DNA of 64,000 bases from contig NZ_SMLL01000001.1 in the NCBI RefSeq assembly GCF_004681965.1, positions 682,001 through 746,000 of the forward strand. The letters run 5' to 3'. A program made the position numbers and the translations under genes. This document shows, in pieces, positions 1-7,874 of the stretch. Numbering within the stretch: the first letter of the stretch is position 1; every line of letters starts with the position of its first letter. The stretch is from Ramlibacter rhizophilus (GTDB lineage: Bacteria; Pseudomonadota; Gammaproteobacteria; Burkholderiales; Burkholderiaceae_C). Below the pieces are notes generated by a model. It was given only the letters and a program-made list of their open reading frames with translations, was not told the origin of the DNA and ran no database searches.

Positions 1-1003
1 CGCCGAAGCAGCTCGTGCCCACGTGGCGCGGTTCGTGGTTGGCCATGATGCAGGCGGCGGCGCCGGTCTCCGTCATGGCCCAGGCCTCCACCAGGGGAAA
101 GCCGAACCGCTCCTCGAACACCGCATGGTGCCGCTTGTCCACGCCGGCCCCGAAGCCCCAGCGCACCGCGTGCGCCCGGTCCTCGGGCGAAGGCGGCGCG
201 GACAGCAGCATGGCCGGCATCACGCCGAGGTAATGCACGATGGTCGCGCGCGCCTCGCGCACGCTGCGCCACCAGCTCGTCGGGTGGAAGCGGTCCAACT
301 GGACGAGGCAACCACCGGCGGTGACGACCACCATGGTGGAGAAGGCCATCGCGTTCACGTGGTTCAGCGGCAGCGGCGTGATCACGCGCTCCTGGTCGGG
401 CCGCACCGAGCAGACGCCGTCCAGCGCGGCGTACCAGTCGCCGGCGCGCAGGAAGTAGGCATTGGACAGGCGGCATCCTTTGGGCCGGCCGGTGGTGCCC
501 GAGGTGTAGAGGAGGGCGCACTCGCTGTCCGGCCCGGGCGGGGCCGCTTCGGGCGCCGCGCGCGGGGCCGGCGGCGGCGTGTCTTCGCCGTCCCACAGCG
601 CCATGGGCACGCCGGCCGCCTCGGCGGCCCGGCGCAGGTCGCCGCCGCGCGCGGGCAGCGTGACCGCGAGCGCGATTTCGCTGTGGCCGACCAAATACTC
701 GAGTTCGGCCGACCGCATCTCGGCGTTGACCGGCACCACGCTCGCGCCCAGCGCATTGAGCGCGAACCAGTGGAACAGGAAGGCCGGCCGGTTCTCCAGC
801 AGAAGCCCGACGCGGTGCCCGTGCCCGTAGCCGGCTTCGGCATAGGCCTGGCGCAGCCGCTGCACTTCGGCGGCGGCGTCGCTCCAGCTCACGGGGCCAG
901 GCTCGATGCCGTACACCTCGGCGGCCACGGCATCGACGAAGAGGAAGTCGGCGCCGGGCGTGCGCGCGGCGGTGGCGAGAAAGCGCTGGGCGACCGTGCT
1001 CAT
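1..1003 (-). CDS. AMP-binding acyl/aryl-CoA ligase (5' part, runs off window)
   Basis: About 334 codons are present; the C-terminus lies before base 1. The protein should activate a carboxylic acid as an acyl-AMP and load it onto CoA. The ATP-binding P-loop of the ANL superfamily is visible as YTSGTTGRPKG, followed by a typical PLPLNHVNA segment and WAMTETGAA, the A5-type motif. The ATG at 1003 lies 7 nt after the stop of the dioxygenase beta-subunit gene, so it is the third gene of that operon and probably acts on the same aromatic or related acid. It resembles crotonobetaine- and benzoate-type ligases, but the substrate cannot be read from the sequence. Confidence 0.85.
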   Translation of the reverse strand, partial: MSTVAQRFLATAARTPGADFLFVDAVAAEVYGIEPGPVSWSDAAAEVQRLRQAYAEAGYGHGHRVGLLLENRPAFLFHWFALNALGASVVPVNAEMRSAELEYLVGHSEIALAVTLPARGGDLRRAAEAAGVPMALWDGEDTPPPAPRAAPEAAPPGPDSECALLYTSGTTGRPKGCRLSNAYFLRAGDWYAALDGVCSVRPDQERVITPLPLNHVNAMAFSTMVVVTAGGCLVQLDRFHPTSWWRSVREARATIVHYLGVMPAMLLSAPPSPEDRAHAVRWGFGAGVDKRHHAVFEERFGFPLVEAWAMTETGAAACIMANHEPRHVGTSCFG

Positions 1004-1010
1004 GGGCTTT

Positions 1011-1493
1011 TCAGATGAACAGCTGCACCGGCGGCAGCGCGGCGTCCGGATTGAGCAGGTTGACCCGCTTGAGCGTCATGCGCAGAGCACCGTCCTCCAC
1101 CGTGAGGTGGTGGAAGAAGGTGCCCACGAGGAACTGCACCGTGTCGTGCTGGCTCTCGGTGTAGTGGAACTCGGTGCGCACCACATAGCGGTTCGCCTCG
1201 GGCTCGTAACTTTCCACCGTGGGCACCTGCAGCAGGTGGTGGCAGCGGCTGGGCGGCTGCTGCGAGAACGCACGCGGGCTCTTCAGGCGGGCGATGCGCA
1301 GCTCGCGCAGCAGCTTGTCTTCGTACAGGTGCGAGGTGTGCTCCCGGCCGTCGGGCTGGTCGGGCACCAGGGGAACCCAGTAGATGGCATCCCGGGTGAA
1401 CAGGGCGTTCCACTCCTCGTAGCGGCCGGCATCGAGCAGGCGGCACTCGCGGACGACGAAGTCGATCAGGTCCTGGCGGGTGATGTCGGTCAT
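1011..1493 (-). CDS. Aromatic ring-hydroxylating dioxygenase, beta subunit
   Basis: A 160-residue protein of the small (beta) subunit family of Rieske non-heme-iron oxygenases, with the SnoaL/NTF2-like fold. It begins MTDITRQDLIDFVVRE; the segments RYEEWNALF and IYWVPLVPD are typical of this family, as is the length. The subunit is structural, packing with alpha subunits into an alpha3beta3 oxygenase. The ATG overlaps the alpha-subunit stop by 4 bp (ATGA), indicating translational coupling. Substrate unknown; benzoate/anthranilate/cinnamate-type enzymes are the plausible class. Confidence 0.88.
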   Translation of the reverse strand: MTDITRQDLIDFVVRECRLLDAGRYEEWNALFTRDAIYWVPLVPDQPDGREHTSHLYEDKLLRELRIARLKSPRAFSQQPPSRCHHLLQVPTVESYEPEANRYVVRTEFHYTESQHDTVQFLVGTFFHHLTVEDGALRMTLKRVNLLNPDAALPPVQLFI

Positions 1494-2833
1494 CGGGCGC
1501 TCTCCGCCGGCATGGTCAGCGTCATGTACCGGGCCCAGGCGCGGTACTGGTTGCGCATGGAGATCTCGCTCAGGCCATTGGTGGTCACCTCCGCCTGGCC
1601 GACCTCGGACGGATCGTAGTCGCGGTGCAGGCTGACCCAGTCGTTGCCGCTGGCGTGCAGCCCGAGCTGGATGCCCCGGTAGGCCTGCAGGTCGTCGTGC
1701 CCCACCACCGAGAAGGGCGAGTTGATCAGGCGGCTGTAGGTGGTCGTGCGCTGCAGCAGCTCGGGCGGCGCGCCCTTGAGGCGGAAGGTCCAGCTCTCGA
1801 TCAGGGTCTTGTCCACCGCGATGGGCTTGACCACGCGGATGGCCTGGATGGCGCCCTTGATGGTCAGGTTGGGGTAGTAGACGGTGTTGTGCCGCGTGAG
1901 CCCCAGGATCTGGTGCGCGCGCTCCTCGCCGTAGGCGGCCACCATGGCCTGCTCGTAGCCGGGCAGGCCCGAGTACTTGCTGTGGATGCTGAAGTTCACG
2001 CCCGAGAAGCTGTGGCCGTTGTCGAAGACGCGCACGCCCATTTCGTCGAAGAAGCGGTAGTCCGACATGAAGGGCACGAACTGCTCGATGGCCATGGGCT
2101 TGGGCTCGTCGGCGGGCTTGTCGGCCCACATCTTCTTGGCCGTTCCGGCCGAGGATTCGTGCGCCACCATGGGGTGCATGGTGTCGTTGAGGTTCTCGAC
2201 GAACATCTTCCAGTTGCAGTCATGCATGAAGCGCAGGCACCCGCCCGCGATCTCCAGCTCGCCCGTGGGCGAGCGGTCGGCCATGTTGTCGATGGAGCTG
2301 AGCGAGTCGCCGAAGTAGTCCTCGAAGCCCGGACCCGCGTCGTTGATCTTCACGAAGATGAAGCCGCGATAGACACGCACGTTCTTGACCTGCACCAGGC
2401 CTTGCGCACTGTCGGTCTGGTGCAGCGCCGTGCCCTCGTAGCCGTTCTTCATGGGGATGGCCAGCAGCGAGCCGTCGAGCTTGAAGGTCCAGGCGTGGTA
2501 GGGGCAGCGAAAGAACTTGCCGGCGTTGCCACTGGGCGCGCTCACCAGCCGCGAGCCCTTGTGCGCGCAGCGGTTCATCATCACCCGAACGCCGCCGTCG
2601 GCATGCCGCACGACGATGAGGGGCCGCCCGCCGACCTCCTCGGTCAGGTAGTCGCCGGGCTGGGGGATCTGGCTGTCATGGCCGACGTAGTTCCAGGTGT
2701 TGGCGAAGAAATGCTCCTGCTCCAGCGCGAACACCTCGGGGTGGATGTACAGGTCGCGGTGGATGCGGTCGGGCTGGACCAGGCTGCGCAGGGCATCCGG
2801 GTCGCCGCGGTAGCGCGCGGGAAAACCGTTCAT
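1490..2833 (-). CDS. Aromatic ring-hydroxylating dioxygenase, alpha subunit (Rieske)
   Basis: A 447-residue catalytic subunit. The Rieske [2Fe-2S] ligands are C89, H91, C110 and H113 (CAH ... CPYH). The mononuclear iron site is D217, H220 and H225, within NLNDTMHPMVAH; E213 and N214 precede it. The enzyme would hydroxylate an aromatic ring using O2 and electrons from a reductase that is not in this window. It is the first gene of an alpha-beta-CoA-ligase operon, divergent from a MarR gene. A purine-rich ribosome site (GAGGAG) sits upstream of ATG 2833. Class is certain; the substrate is not. Confidence 0.9.
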   Translation of the reverse strand: MNGFPARYRGDPDALRSLVQPDRIHRDLYIHPEVFALEQEHFFANTWNYVGHDSQIPQPGDYLTEEVGGRPLIVVRHADGGVRVMMNRCAHKGSRLVSAPSGNAGKFFRCPYHAWTFKLDGSLLAIPMKNGYEGTALHQTDSAQGLVQVKNVRVYRGFIFVKINDAGPGFEDYFGDSLSSIDNMADRSPTGELEIAGGCLRFMHDCNWKMFVENLNDTMHPMVAHESSAGTAKKMWADKPADEPKPMAIEQFVPFMSDYRFFDEMGVRVFDNGHSFSGVNFSIHSKYSGLPGYEQAMVAAYGEERAHQILGLTRHNTVYYPNLTIKGAIQAIRVVKPIAVDKTLIESWTFRLKGAPPELLQRTTTYSRLINSPFSVVGHDDLQAYRGIQLGLHASGNDWVSLHRDYDPSEVGQAEVTTNGLSEISMRNQYRAWARYMTLTMPAESAR

Positions 2834-2968
2834 CGAAGCCGTCTCCTCGGGAGGGCCTGGACACCCCGGCGGGTGCAGGCGCGTATTGCATCGGGTCAGA
2901 ACAGTTTAAGCCGGGATATATGAAAAGTCATGGGTTTATGATGGCGGGGATTTCCCTAGGAGCCCCGC
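2834..2968. promoter_or_regulatory. Divergent promoter region between dioxygenase operon and marR
   Basis: This 135-bp gap separates two divergent start codons, and the section at 2905-2945 is conspicuously AT-rich for this genome (gatatatgaaaagtcatggg). It holds a short dyad TCAT-N6-ATGA. By analogy with other MarR-regulated catabolic operons it probably carries both promoters and the regulator's binding site. No precise -35/-10 pair can be assigned with confidence. Confidence 0.4.
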
Positions 2969-3445
2969 ATGAGCCTTGATGGAGCTGCCGCCGACGGCGC
3001 CTTCGCGGACGACTACCTCCCCGCGCTGCTGGCGCAGGCCAGCCACCTCATCTCGGCCGAGTTCCACCGCGTCGTGGCCGAGCAGGGGTTCACGGTGTCC
3101 GAGTGGCGGGTGCTGGCCTCGCTGGCACGTTCGGAGCCCCTGAGCATCGGCACGCTGGCGCGCATCACCCTGCTCAAGCAGCCCACGGTCACGCGCGTGC
3201 TCGACCGCATGGAGGCGCGCGGCCACGTGCGGCGCATCGCGCACGAGAGCGACCGCCGCGTGACGCTGGTCGGCATCACGGCCTCGGGGGAGAAGCTGGT
3301 GGCGCGGTTGATCGAGCTGGCACGCGCGCACGAGCGGCGGGTGCTGGAGCCCTTCGGGCTGGCGCGGTCGGCGGAGCTGAAGAAGACGCTGCGCCAGATG
3401 ATCGAGCTGCACCGCGGACTGGCGGGGGCAGAGGAGGTGGAGTAG
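2969..3445 (+). CDS. MarR-family transcriptional regulator
   Basis: A 158-residue protein with the MarR winged-helix layout: N-terminal dimerisation helix, recognition region LARITLLKQPTVTRVLDRME, then the wing HESDRRVTLVGIT with the conserved D-R-R. Family members are usually repressors released by aromatic acids. Its divergent position next to the dioxygenase/CoA-ligase operon makes that operon the likely target. The ATG at 2969 follows an AGGAG ribosome site. Confidence 0.88.
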   Translation: MSLDGAAADGAFADDYLPALLAQASHLISAEFHRVVAEQGFTVSEWRVLASLARSEPLSIGTLARITLLKQPTVTRVLDRMEARGHVRRIAHESDRRVTLVGITASGEKLVARLIELARAHERRVLEPFGLARSAELKKTLRQMIELHRGLAGAEEVE

Positions 3446-3448
3446 GTC

Positions 3449-3625
3449 GTTCACCTTCCCCCGCTGGGGGAAGGCTGGGATGGGGGGTTCGCGTAGAAGC
3501 GGCCTGGCCGGTGCGCGGGCCCCCACCTCGGCCCTCCCCCAAGGGGGGAGGGGGTAAGCCACTCCAGCTTCCCAAAAGGGGGAGGGGGGTAGCCACTCCG
3601 AAGCTCCCCCAAAGGGGAGCGGGGG
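3449..3625. repeat. GC-rich composite palindromic repeat, copy A
   Basis: A non-coding stretch of nested hairpins with C5/G5 arms, for example CTTCCCCCgctGGGGGAAGG and CCTCCCCCaaGGGGGGAGG. Read on the minus strand, about 100 bp of it matches the arrangement at 22042-22145: a C-rich hairpin, a GGTGGGGG spacer, a gcttct-cgcgaa linker, then CCCATCCCAGCC and a second hairpin. The two sites are therefore copies of one dispersed intergenic element in opposite orientation. Further half-units follow to 3625. It lies just past the marR stop and may also act as a terminator. Confidence 0.75.
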
Positions 3626-3633
3626 CAAGCGCC

Positions 3634-4704
3634 TCAGCGCCGTGCCGTGAGCACGGCGCCCAGCAACACGCCCATGCCGAGGGCCAGGGCGCCGGACATC
3701 ACGGGGCGCGAGCCGATCAGCACGCGCTGGTAGCCGCTCGGCTCGCCGAAGGCGCGGCCATCCTTGTCCACGACCAGGGTCTGCCGCGGCTGCGGCGAGG
3801 ACGTGCGGCTGTCCGCGTCGTCGCTGGGCATCATGAGCTTGACCGCCACGGCACCGAGCGCGATGGCCAGACCCAGGCCCACCGCCGGGTGCTCCTGCAT
3901 CTGCTCCCGGGCCATCGTGCCGTAGCGGTAGGAGCCGGCCTTGACCTGGTCCATGTCGCGGGGCATGGCCGCGCGTGTCTTGTCCCACAGCTTCGACGAC
4001 ACCGCCTTGGCGCCGGCCAGTCCCACCAGCGTGCTGGCGCCGAGCTTGTGCATGGCGTGCTGGCTGCTCTCGCCCAGCCGATGCATGGCGTGCTGGCCGC
4101 TCTCGCCCAGGCGATGCATGGACGCATGGCCCGAATCGCCCAGGCGCCGCCCGGTGGACTGCATCCAGCCCTGCGCGCGTTCGCCGTGGGCGCGCAGCGT
4201 GTCGCCGAACTCCGGCGGAACCACCGGCACCGGCACCTTGACGACGTGAACCTTGTGGCGCGTGCGCATGAACACCTTGCTGTACACCCAGCCGGCCGCG
4301 AAGGCGATGGCCGCCGACTGCAAGGGCTGGTCGTGGATGCGCTCGCGGGCCTGCTGTCCGTATTGCCGCGCCTGCTCGCCGTACTCGCGTGCCTTCTGGC
4401 CATACTCCTTCGCCCGCTCGCCATACTGCCTGGCGCGCTGCTGGACCTCCTCGTAGCGTGCCGCGTTGCTCGTGCCCGAGGGGCCGCTGCTGGACTCCAG
4501 CGTCTGCTGGATGCGGTCGATGGCCTCGTGCGCCATCTGCGCCACGCGGTGAACGCTCTGGCCCAAGTCGAAGTTCTGCGCCCGTCCGCGCTCGGTCGAG
4601 GTGTCACTGCCCATGTTCCGGTCGGTGTCGCCGGGCGGCCTGGACGCCGTCTCATTGCTGCTGCTGCTGCTGCTGTTGGTGGTGCTTGTCGGCTGCGTGA
4701 TCAC
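3634..4704 (-). CDS. Repeat-rich coiled-coil membrane-associated protein, function unknown
   Basis: Not recognised as a named family. I chose the GTG at 4704 because GGAGGA lies 4 nt upstream (356 aa); an in-frame TTG at 4752 is less likely. The N-terminus has a serine run, then 7-residue repeats of the form A-R-x-Y-G-x-x (helical, highly charged), a hydrophobic segment (SAAIAFAAGWVYS), then 11-residue repeats RLGESGQHAMH. Near the C-terminus are HPAVGLGLAIALGAVAVKLM and a final VMSGALALGMGVLLGAVL. The pattern suggests a membrane-anchored amphipathic protein such as the DUF883/apolipoprotein-like group; that is a guess. Confidence 0.75.
   Translation of the reverse strand: MITQPTSTTNSSSSSSNETASRPPGDTDRNMGSDTSTERGRAQNFDLGQSVHRVAQMAHEAIDRIQQTLESSSGPSGTSNAARYEEVQQRARQYGERAKEYGQKAREYGEQARQYGQQARERIHDQPLQSAAIAFAAGWVYSKVFMRTRHKVHVVKVPVPVVPPEFGDTLRAHGERAQGWMQSTGRRLGDSGHASMHRLGESGQHAMHRLGESSQHAMHKLGASTLVGLAGAKAVSSKLWDKTRAAMPRDMDQVKAGSYRYGTMAREQMQEHPAVGLGLAIALGAVAVKLMMPSDDADSRTSSPQPRQTLVVDKDGRAFGEPSGYQRVLIGSRPVMSGALALGMGVLLGAVLTARR
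4051..4149. repeat. 33-bp tandem repeat (3 units) inside the coiled-coil gene
   Basis: Three consecutive 33-bp units start at 4051, 4084 and 4117. The first two are nearly identical (catggcgtgctggc...cgcccag...gatg); the third is diverged. They encode the 11-residue repeats RLGDSGHASMH, RLGESGQHAMH and RLGESSQHAMH on the minus strand. Gain or loss of a unit keeps the frame. Confidence 0.8.
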
Positions 4705-4848
4705 GATGTCCTCCGGTGCAAGAAAGCAAAAAGCGCTTGTGCGCCTCGCCAAGACTCTAAAACGGCACGTTCCCGGGTTTGTGAGGCAAGTCGCCCGCCG
4801 CGTGTAGGTCGGCTTCCCCGTCGGGCCGCCTCCGGGCTCGGGCCAGGT

Positions 4849-5052
4849 TCAGCTGCCCGGGCGCTCATTCCTGGCGCCGATTCGTCCGTAGATGTCGCGG
4901 TGCAACTGGTCCGCCGCGAGACGCAGTTGCCGCGCCCGGTCGGCGAGCGCCTCGGACGCATCGGCGGGCGTGGCTCCCGCGAGGATTTGCTCCGCCTGGC
5001 GGGTCTGGGCGTGCACCAGGCCCCATTGGCGCAGTTGGTCGGTCAGGTTCAT
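4849..5052 (-). CDS. Small hypothetical protein (67 aa)
   Basis: A 67-residue, alanine- and arginine-rich, mostly helical protein starting MNLTDQLRQWGLVHAQTRQ. No signal peptide, membrane segment or motif is visible. It sits between the coiled-coil membrane gene and the GH13 gene on the same strand; 56 bp separate it from the GH13 stop. Codon use fits the neighbourhood, but no strong ribosome site is visible. Confidence 0.5.
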   Translation of the reverse strand: MNLTDQLRQWGLVHAQTRQAEQILAGATPADASEALADRARQLRLAADQLHRDIYGRIGARNERPGS

Positions 5053-5108
5053 GGCAGCGAGCGTAGCGCCGGCTCGTCCGCGCCCTGTAGGAGAAGGCCG
5101 GAACCTGC

Positions 5109-6764
5109 TCAGGCCGGGGTGCGGTCCAGCAGATGTCCCAGGCCGCCGGCGCGGTACCAGTGGTAGCCGTAGGGCTCCATGATCAGGCGGTGGTGGCCGC
5201 GGCCGTTGGCGTGGCTGTGGTCCTGCGTGAGCAGGTTGATCAGGTGGCGGCCCTGCTCGCCCTTGATGCGCACCTGCACCTCGGCGGCGGTGCCGGTGAG
5301 GTTGTGCACCACCAGCACGATGTTGCCGCGCCATTCGTACTGCAGGGCCAGTACGCCGGGATGGCCGGTCTCGACCCGCTGGAACTCGCCCCAGCCGATC
5401 TCCGGCACTTCCTTGCGCATGCGGATCATCCGGGCCGTCCAGTTCAGAAGCGACCCGGGATCGCGCCGCTGGTCGGCGACGTTGATCTTGCTGAAGCTGT
5501 AGGGACCGTGGTCCAGCACGGGGACCACCGGCTTGGCGGCGCGGGTGAAGCCGGCGTTGGCTTCGGGCGACCACTGCATGGGCGTGCGCGCGCACTCGCG
5601 CCCCGGCAGGTCCAGGTTGTCGCCCATGCCGAGTTCGTCGCCGTAGCGGATGACCGGCGTGCCCGGCAGCGCGAACATGAGGCTGTAGGCCAGCTCCAGC
5701 CGCCGCGGGTCGCCCTGCAGCATGGGCGCCAGGCGGCGGCGGATGCCGCGCCCGTACAGCTGCATGCACTCGTCGGGCGCCATGGCGTCGAACACGGCCT
5801 GGCGTTCGCTGTCTCGCAGGCGGCCGAGGTCCAGTTCGTCGTGGTTGCGCAGGAACTGGCCCCACTGCGCGTTGGGCGGTCGGTCCCGGCTCTGGTCCAG
5901 CGCCTGGGCCAGCGGCCCCGCATCGCCGGTGGCCAGCGACAGGAAGGCATGCTGGTTGACCCAGAAGTTGAACATCATCTGCAGGCGGTCGCCGTCGTCG
6001 CCGAAGTAGCGCATGTTGTGCTTGGGCTCGACGTTGGCCTCCGCGAGGATGATGGCGTCGCGGCTTCGCCACTGCAGGAACTCGCGGAAGTCCCGCAGCA
6101 GGGCGTAGCGCTGGGTGTGCCGTGGCTGCGGGCCCTTGGTCTCGATGACGAAGGGCATGGCATCCATGCGAAAGCCCGAGACACCCAGCTCCAGGTAGAA
6201 GCCCATGATCTTGCGGATCTCGGCCAGCACCCGCGGGTTCTGGGTGTTCAGGTCGGGCTGGAAGTCGTGGAAGCGATGGAAGTAGAACTGGCCGGCCTGC
6301 TCGTCATAGGTCCAGGTCGTCTCCTGGACCCCGGGGAAGATGATGCCGTCCTCCGCGTCGCGCGGCTTGGTGTCCGACCAGACGTAGTAGTCGCGGTACT
6401 TGGAGGCCGGGTCGCGGCGCGCTTCCTGGAACCACGGGTGCTGGTCGCTCGTGTGGTTGACGACCATGTCCATCATCACGCGGATGCCGCGCTGCTGCGC
6501 CTCGTGCGTGAAATCGACGAAGTCCCCCAGGGTGCCGAAGATCGGGTCCACCTGGTAGTAGTCGCTGATGTCGTAGCCGTCGTCGCGGCGGGGCGACTTC
6601 TGGAAGGGGGCGAGCCAGACGCAGGTGACGCCCAGGCCCTGCAGGTAGTCGAGCGAACGCGACAGGCCTTCGAAGTCGCCGGTGCCGTCGCCGTTCGAGT
6701 CGAGGAAGGTCTCGACGTTGAGGCTGTAGATGATGGCGTTCTTGTACCAGAGGTCCTTGATCAT
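5109..6764 (-). CDS. GH13 alpha-amylase family enzyme, trehalose-synthase-like
   Basis: A 551-residue cytoplasmic protein with the four GH13 regions: DMVVNH (99-104), GFRMDAMPF with nucleophile D201, ILAEAN with acid/base E242, and RNHDELD with transition-state Asp D309. The early DSNGDGTGDF segment is a calcium-site pattern. Length, the HDFQPDLNTQNP segment and lack of a signal peptide resemble trehalose synthases (maltose-trehalose interconversion) more than secreted amylases, but an alpha-glucosidase role is possible. The GDE-type gene at 7825-9960 lies on the same strand beyond a Bug gene and may belong to the same storage-glucan metabolism. Confidence 0.85.
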   Translation of the reverse strand: MIKDLWYKNAIIYSLNVETFLDSNGDGTGDFEGLSRSLDYLQGLGVTCVWLAPFQKSPRRDDGYDISDYYQVDPIFGTLGDFVDFTHEAQQRGIRVMMDMVVNHTSDQHPWFQEARRDPASKYRDYYVWSDTKPRDAEDGIIFPGVQETTWTYDEQAGQFYFHRFHDFQPDLNTQNPRVLAEIRKIMGFYLELGVSGFRMDAMPFVIETKGPQPRHTQRYALLRDFREFLQWRSRDAIILAEANVEPKHNMRYFGDDGDRLQMMFNFWVNQHAFLSLATGDAGPLAQALDQSRDRPPNAQWGQFLRNHDELDLGRLRDSERQAVFDAMAPDECMQLYGRGIRRRLAPMLQGDPRRLELAYSLMFALPGTPVIRYGDELGMGDNLDLPGRECARTPMQWSPEANAGFTRAAKPVVPVLDHGPYSFSKINVADQRRDPGSLLNWTARMIRMRKEVPEIGWGEFQRVETGHPGVLALQYEWRGNIVLVVHNLTGTAAEVQVRIKGEQGRHLINLLTQDHSHANGRGHHRLIMEPYGYHWYRAGGLGHLLDRTPA

Positions 6765-6899
6765 CCTGTGCGTCCGGTTCGGCGCGCCCGGGCGCGCCCG
6801 CGCCAGTATCGGCCGACCTCGTGCGTGCAGGGCCTGGCTGTCACAGCATGTTCCGGGCGCTCTTCCTAGAATGCCGGCTGTCCCACAAGAGGAGTCCTC

Positions 6900-7874
6900 A
6901 TGAAACGTCGGGTCGTGACCGCAGGCGCGCTGGCCGCGCTGCTGGCCCCCCAGGTCTTCGCCCAGGCTGCGCCGGCCTGGCCCACCCGTGCGGTGCGACT
7001 GGTGGTGCCCTATCCGGCCGGAGGCGGGGTGGATGTGCTGGCCCGCGCGCTGGCGGCCCGGCTGCAGGAGCGCTGGGGGCAGCCGGTGACCGTGGACAAC
7101 CGCCCCGGCGCGAACACGCTGGTGGGGACCGAGCTGGTGGCGCGCGCCACCGACGGGCACACGCTGCTGTTCACGACGGATGCCACCTTCACCATCAACC
7201 CGCATCTGTACGCGAAGCTGCCCTACGACCCGGACCGCGACTTCCAGCCCATCACGCGCATGGTCTCGTTCAGCCAGTTGCTGGTCGCGAACGCCGAGCT
7301 GCCCGCCGGCTCCTTGCCGGAACTGGTGGCGCTCGCGCGCAGCAAGCCGGGCCAGCTCTCCTATGCCTCGTATGGGCCGGGCAGCCAGCCGCAACTGGCC
7401 ACCGAGACGCTCAAGCAGAAGGCGGGCATCTACATCGTGCACATCCCGTACCGGGGCATCCCGCAGGCGGTGGCAGCCGTCATCAGCGGCGAGGTGCCCC
7501 TGACCTGGGCCGGCATCCCCTCGGCCCGCCCGCACCTGCAATCCCGGCGGATCAAGGCGCTGGCCTACGGCGGCAGCACGCGCAGCCGCGATTTCCCCGA
7601 CGTGCCCACGGTGGCCGAACTCGGCTTTCCCGAGGTCGATGCGAACGTCTGGGTCGGGCTGTTCGGTCCCGCCAGCATGGAGCCGCAGCTGGCTGGGCGC
7701 ATCCAGCAGGACGTCGCCGCGATCCTGCAGGAGCCGGCCTTCAAGGCCCGCGAGGTCGAGGCCAAGGGCTACGAGCTGGTGGCCGGCAGCCCGCAGGAGC
7801 TGCGCAGCCACATCGCGAAGGAACTCAGGAGCCGCGAGGCGCCGATCCGCTACTCGAAGGCGAAGGTGGAGTAG
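6900..7874 (+). CDS. Bug-type (tripartite tricarboxylate) solute receptor
   Basis: A 324-residue periplasmic binding protein. The signal peptide runs to about residue 22 (LAALLAPQVFAQA). The mature protein shows the family signatures WPTRAVRLVVPYPAGGGVD, the NRPGAN segment, and a KLPYDPDRDFQP segment. Such receptors bind organic acids, often with no dedicated TctA/TctB partners nearby, as here. AGGAG precedes the ATG. Its last 50 bp overlap the convergent debranching-enzyme gene. The ligand is unknown. Confidence 0.9.
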   Translation: MKRRVVTAGALAALLAPQVFAQAAPAWPTRAVRLVVPYPAGGGVDVLARALAARLQERWGQPVTVDNRPGANTLVGTELVARATDGHTLLFTTDATFTINPHLYAKLPYDPDRDFQPITRMVSFSQLLVANAELPAGSLPELVALARSKPGQLSYASYGPGSQPQLATETLKQKAGIYIVHIPYRGIPQAVAAVISGEVPLTWAGIPSARPHLQSRRIKALAYGGSTRSRDFPDVPTVAELGFPEVDANVWVGLFGPASMEPQLAGRIQQDVAAILQEPAFKAREVEAKGYELVAGSPQELRSHIAKELRSREAPIRYSKAKVE

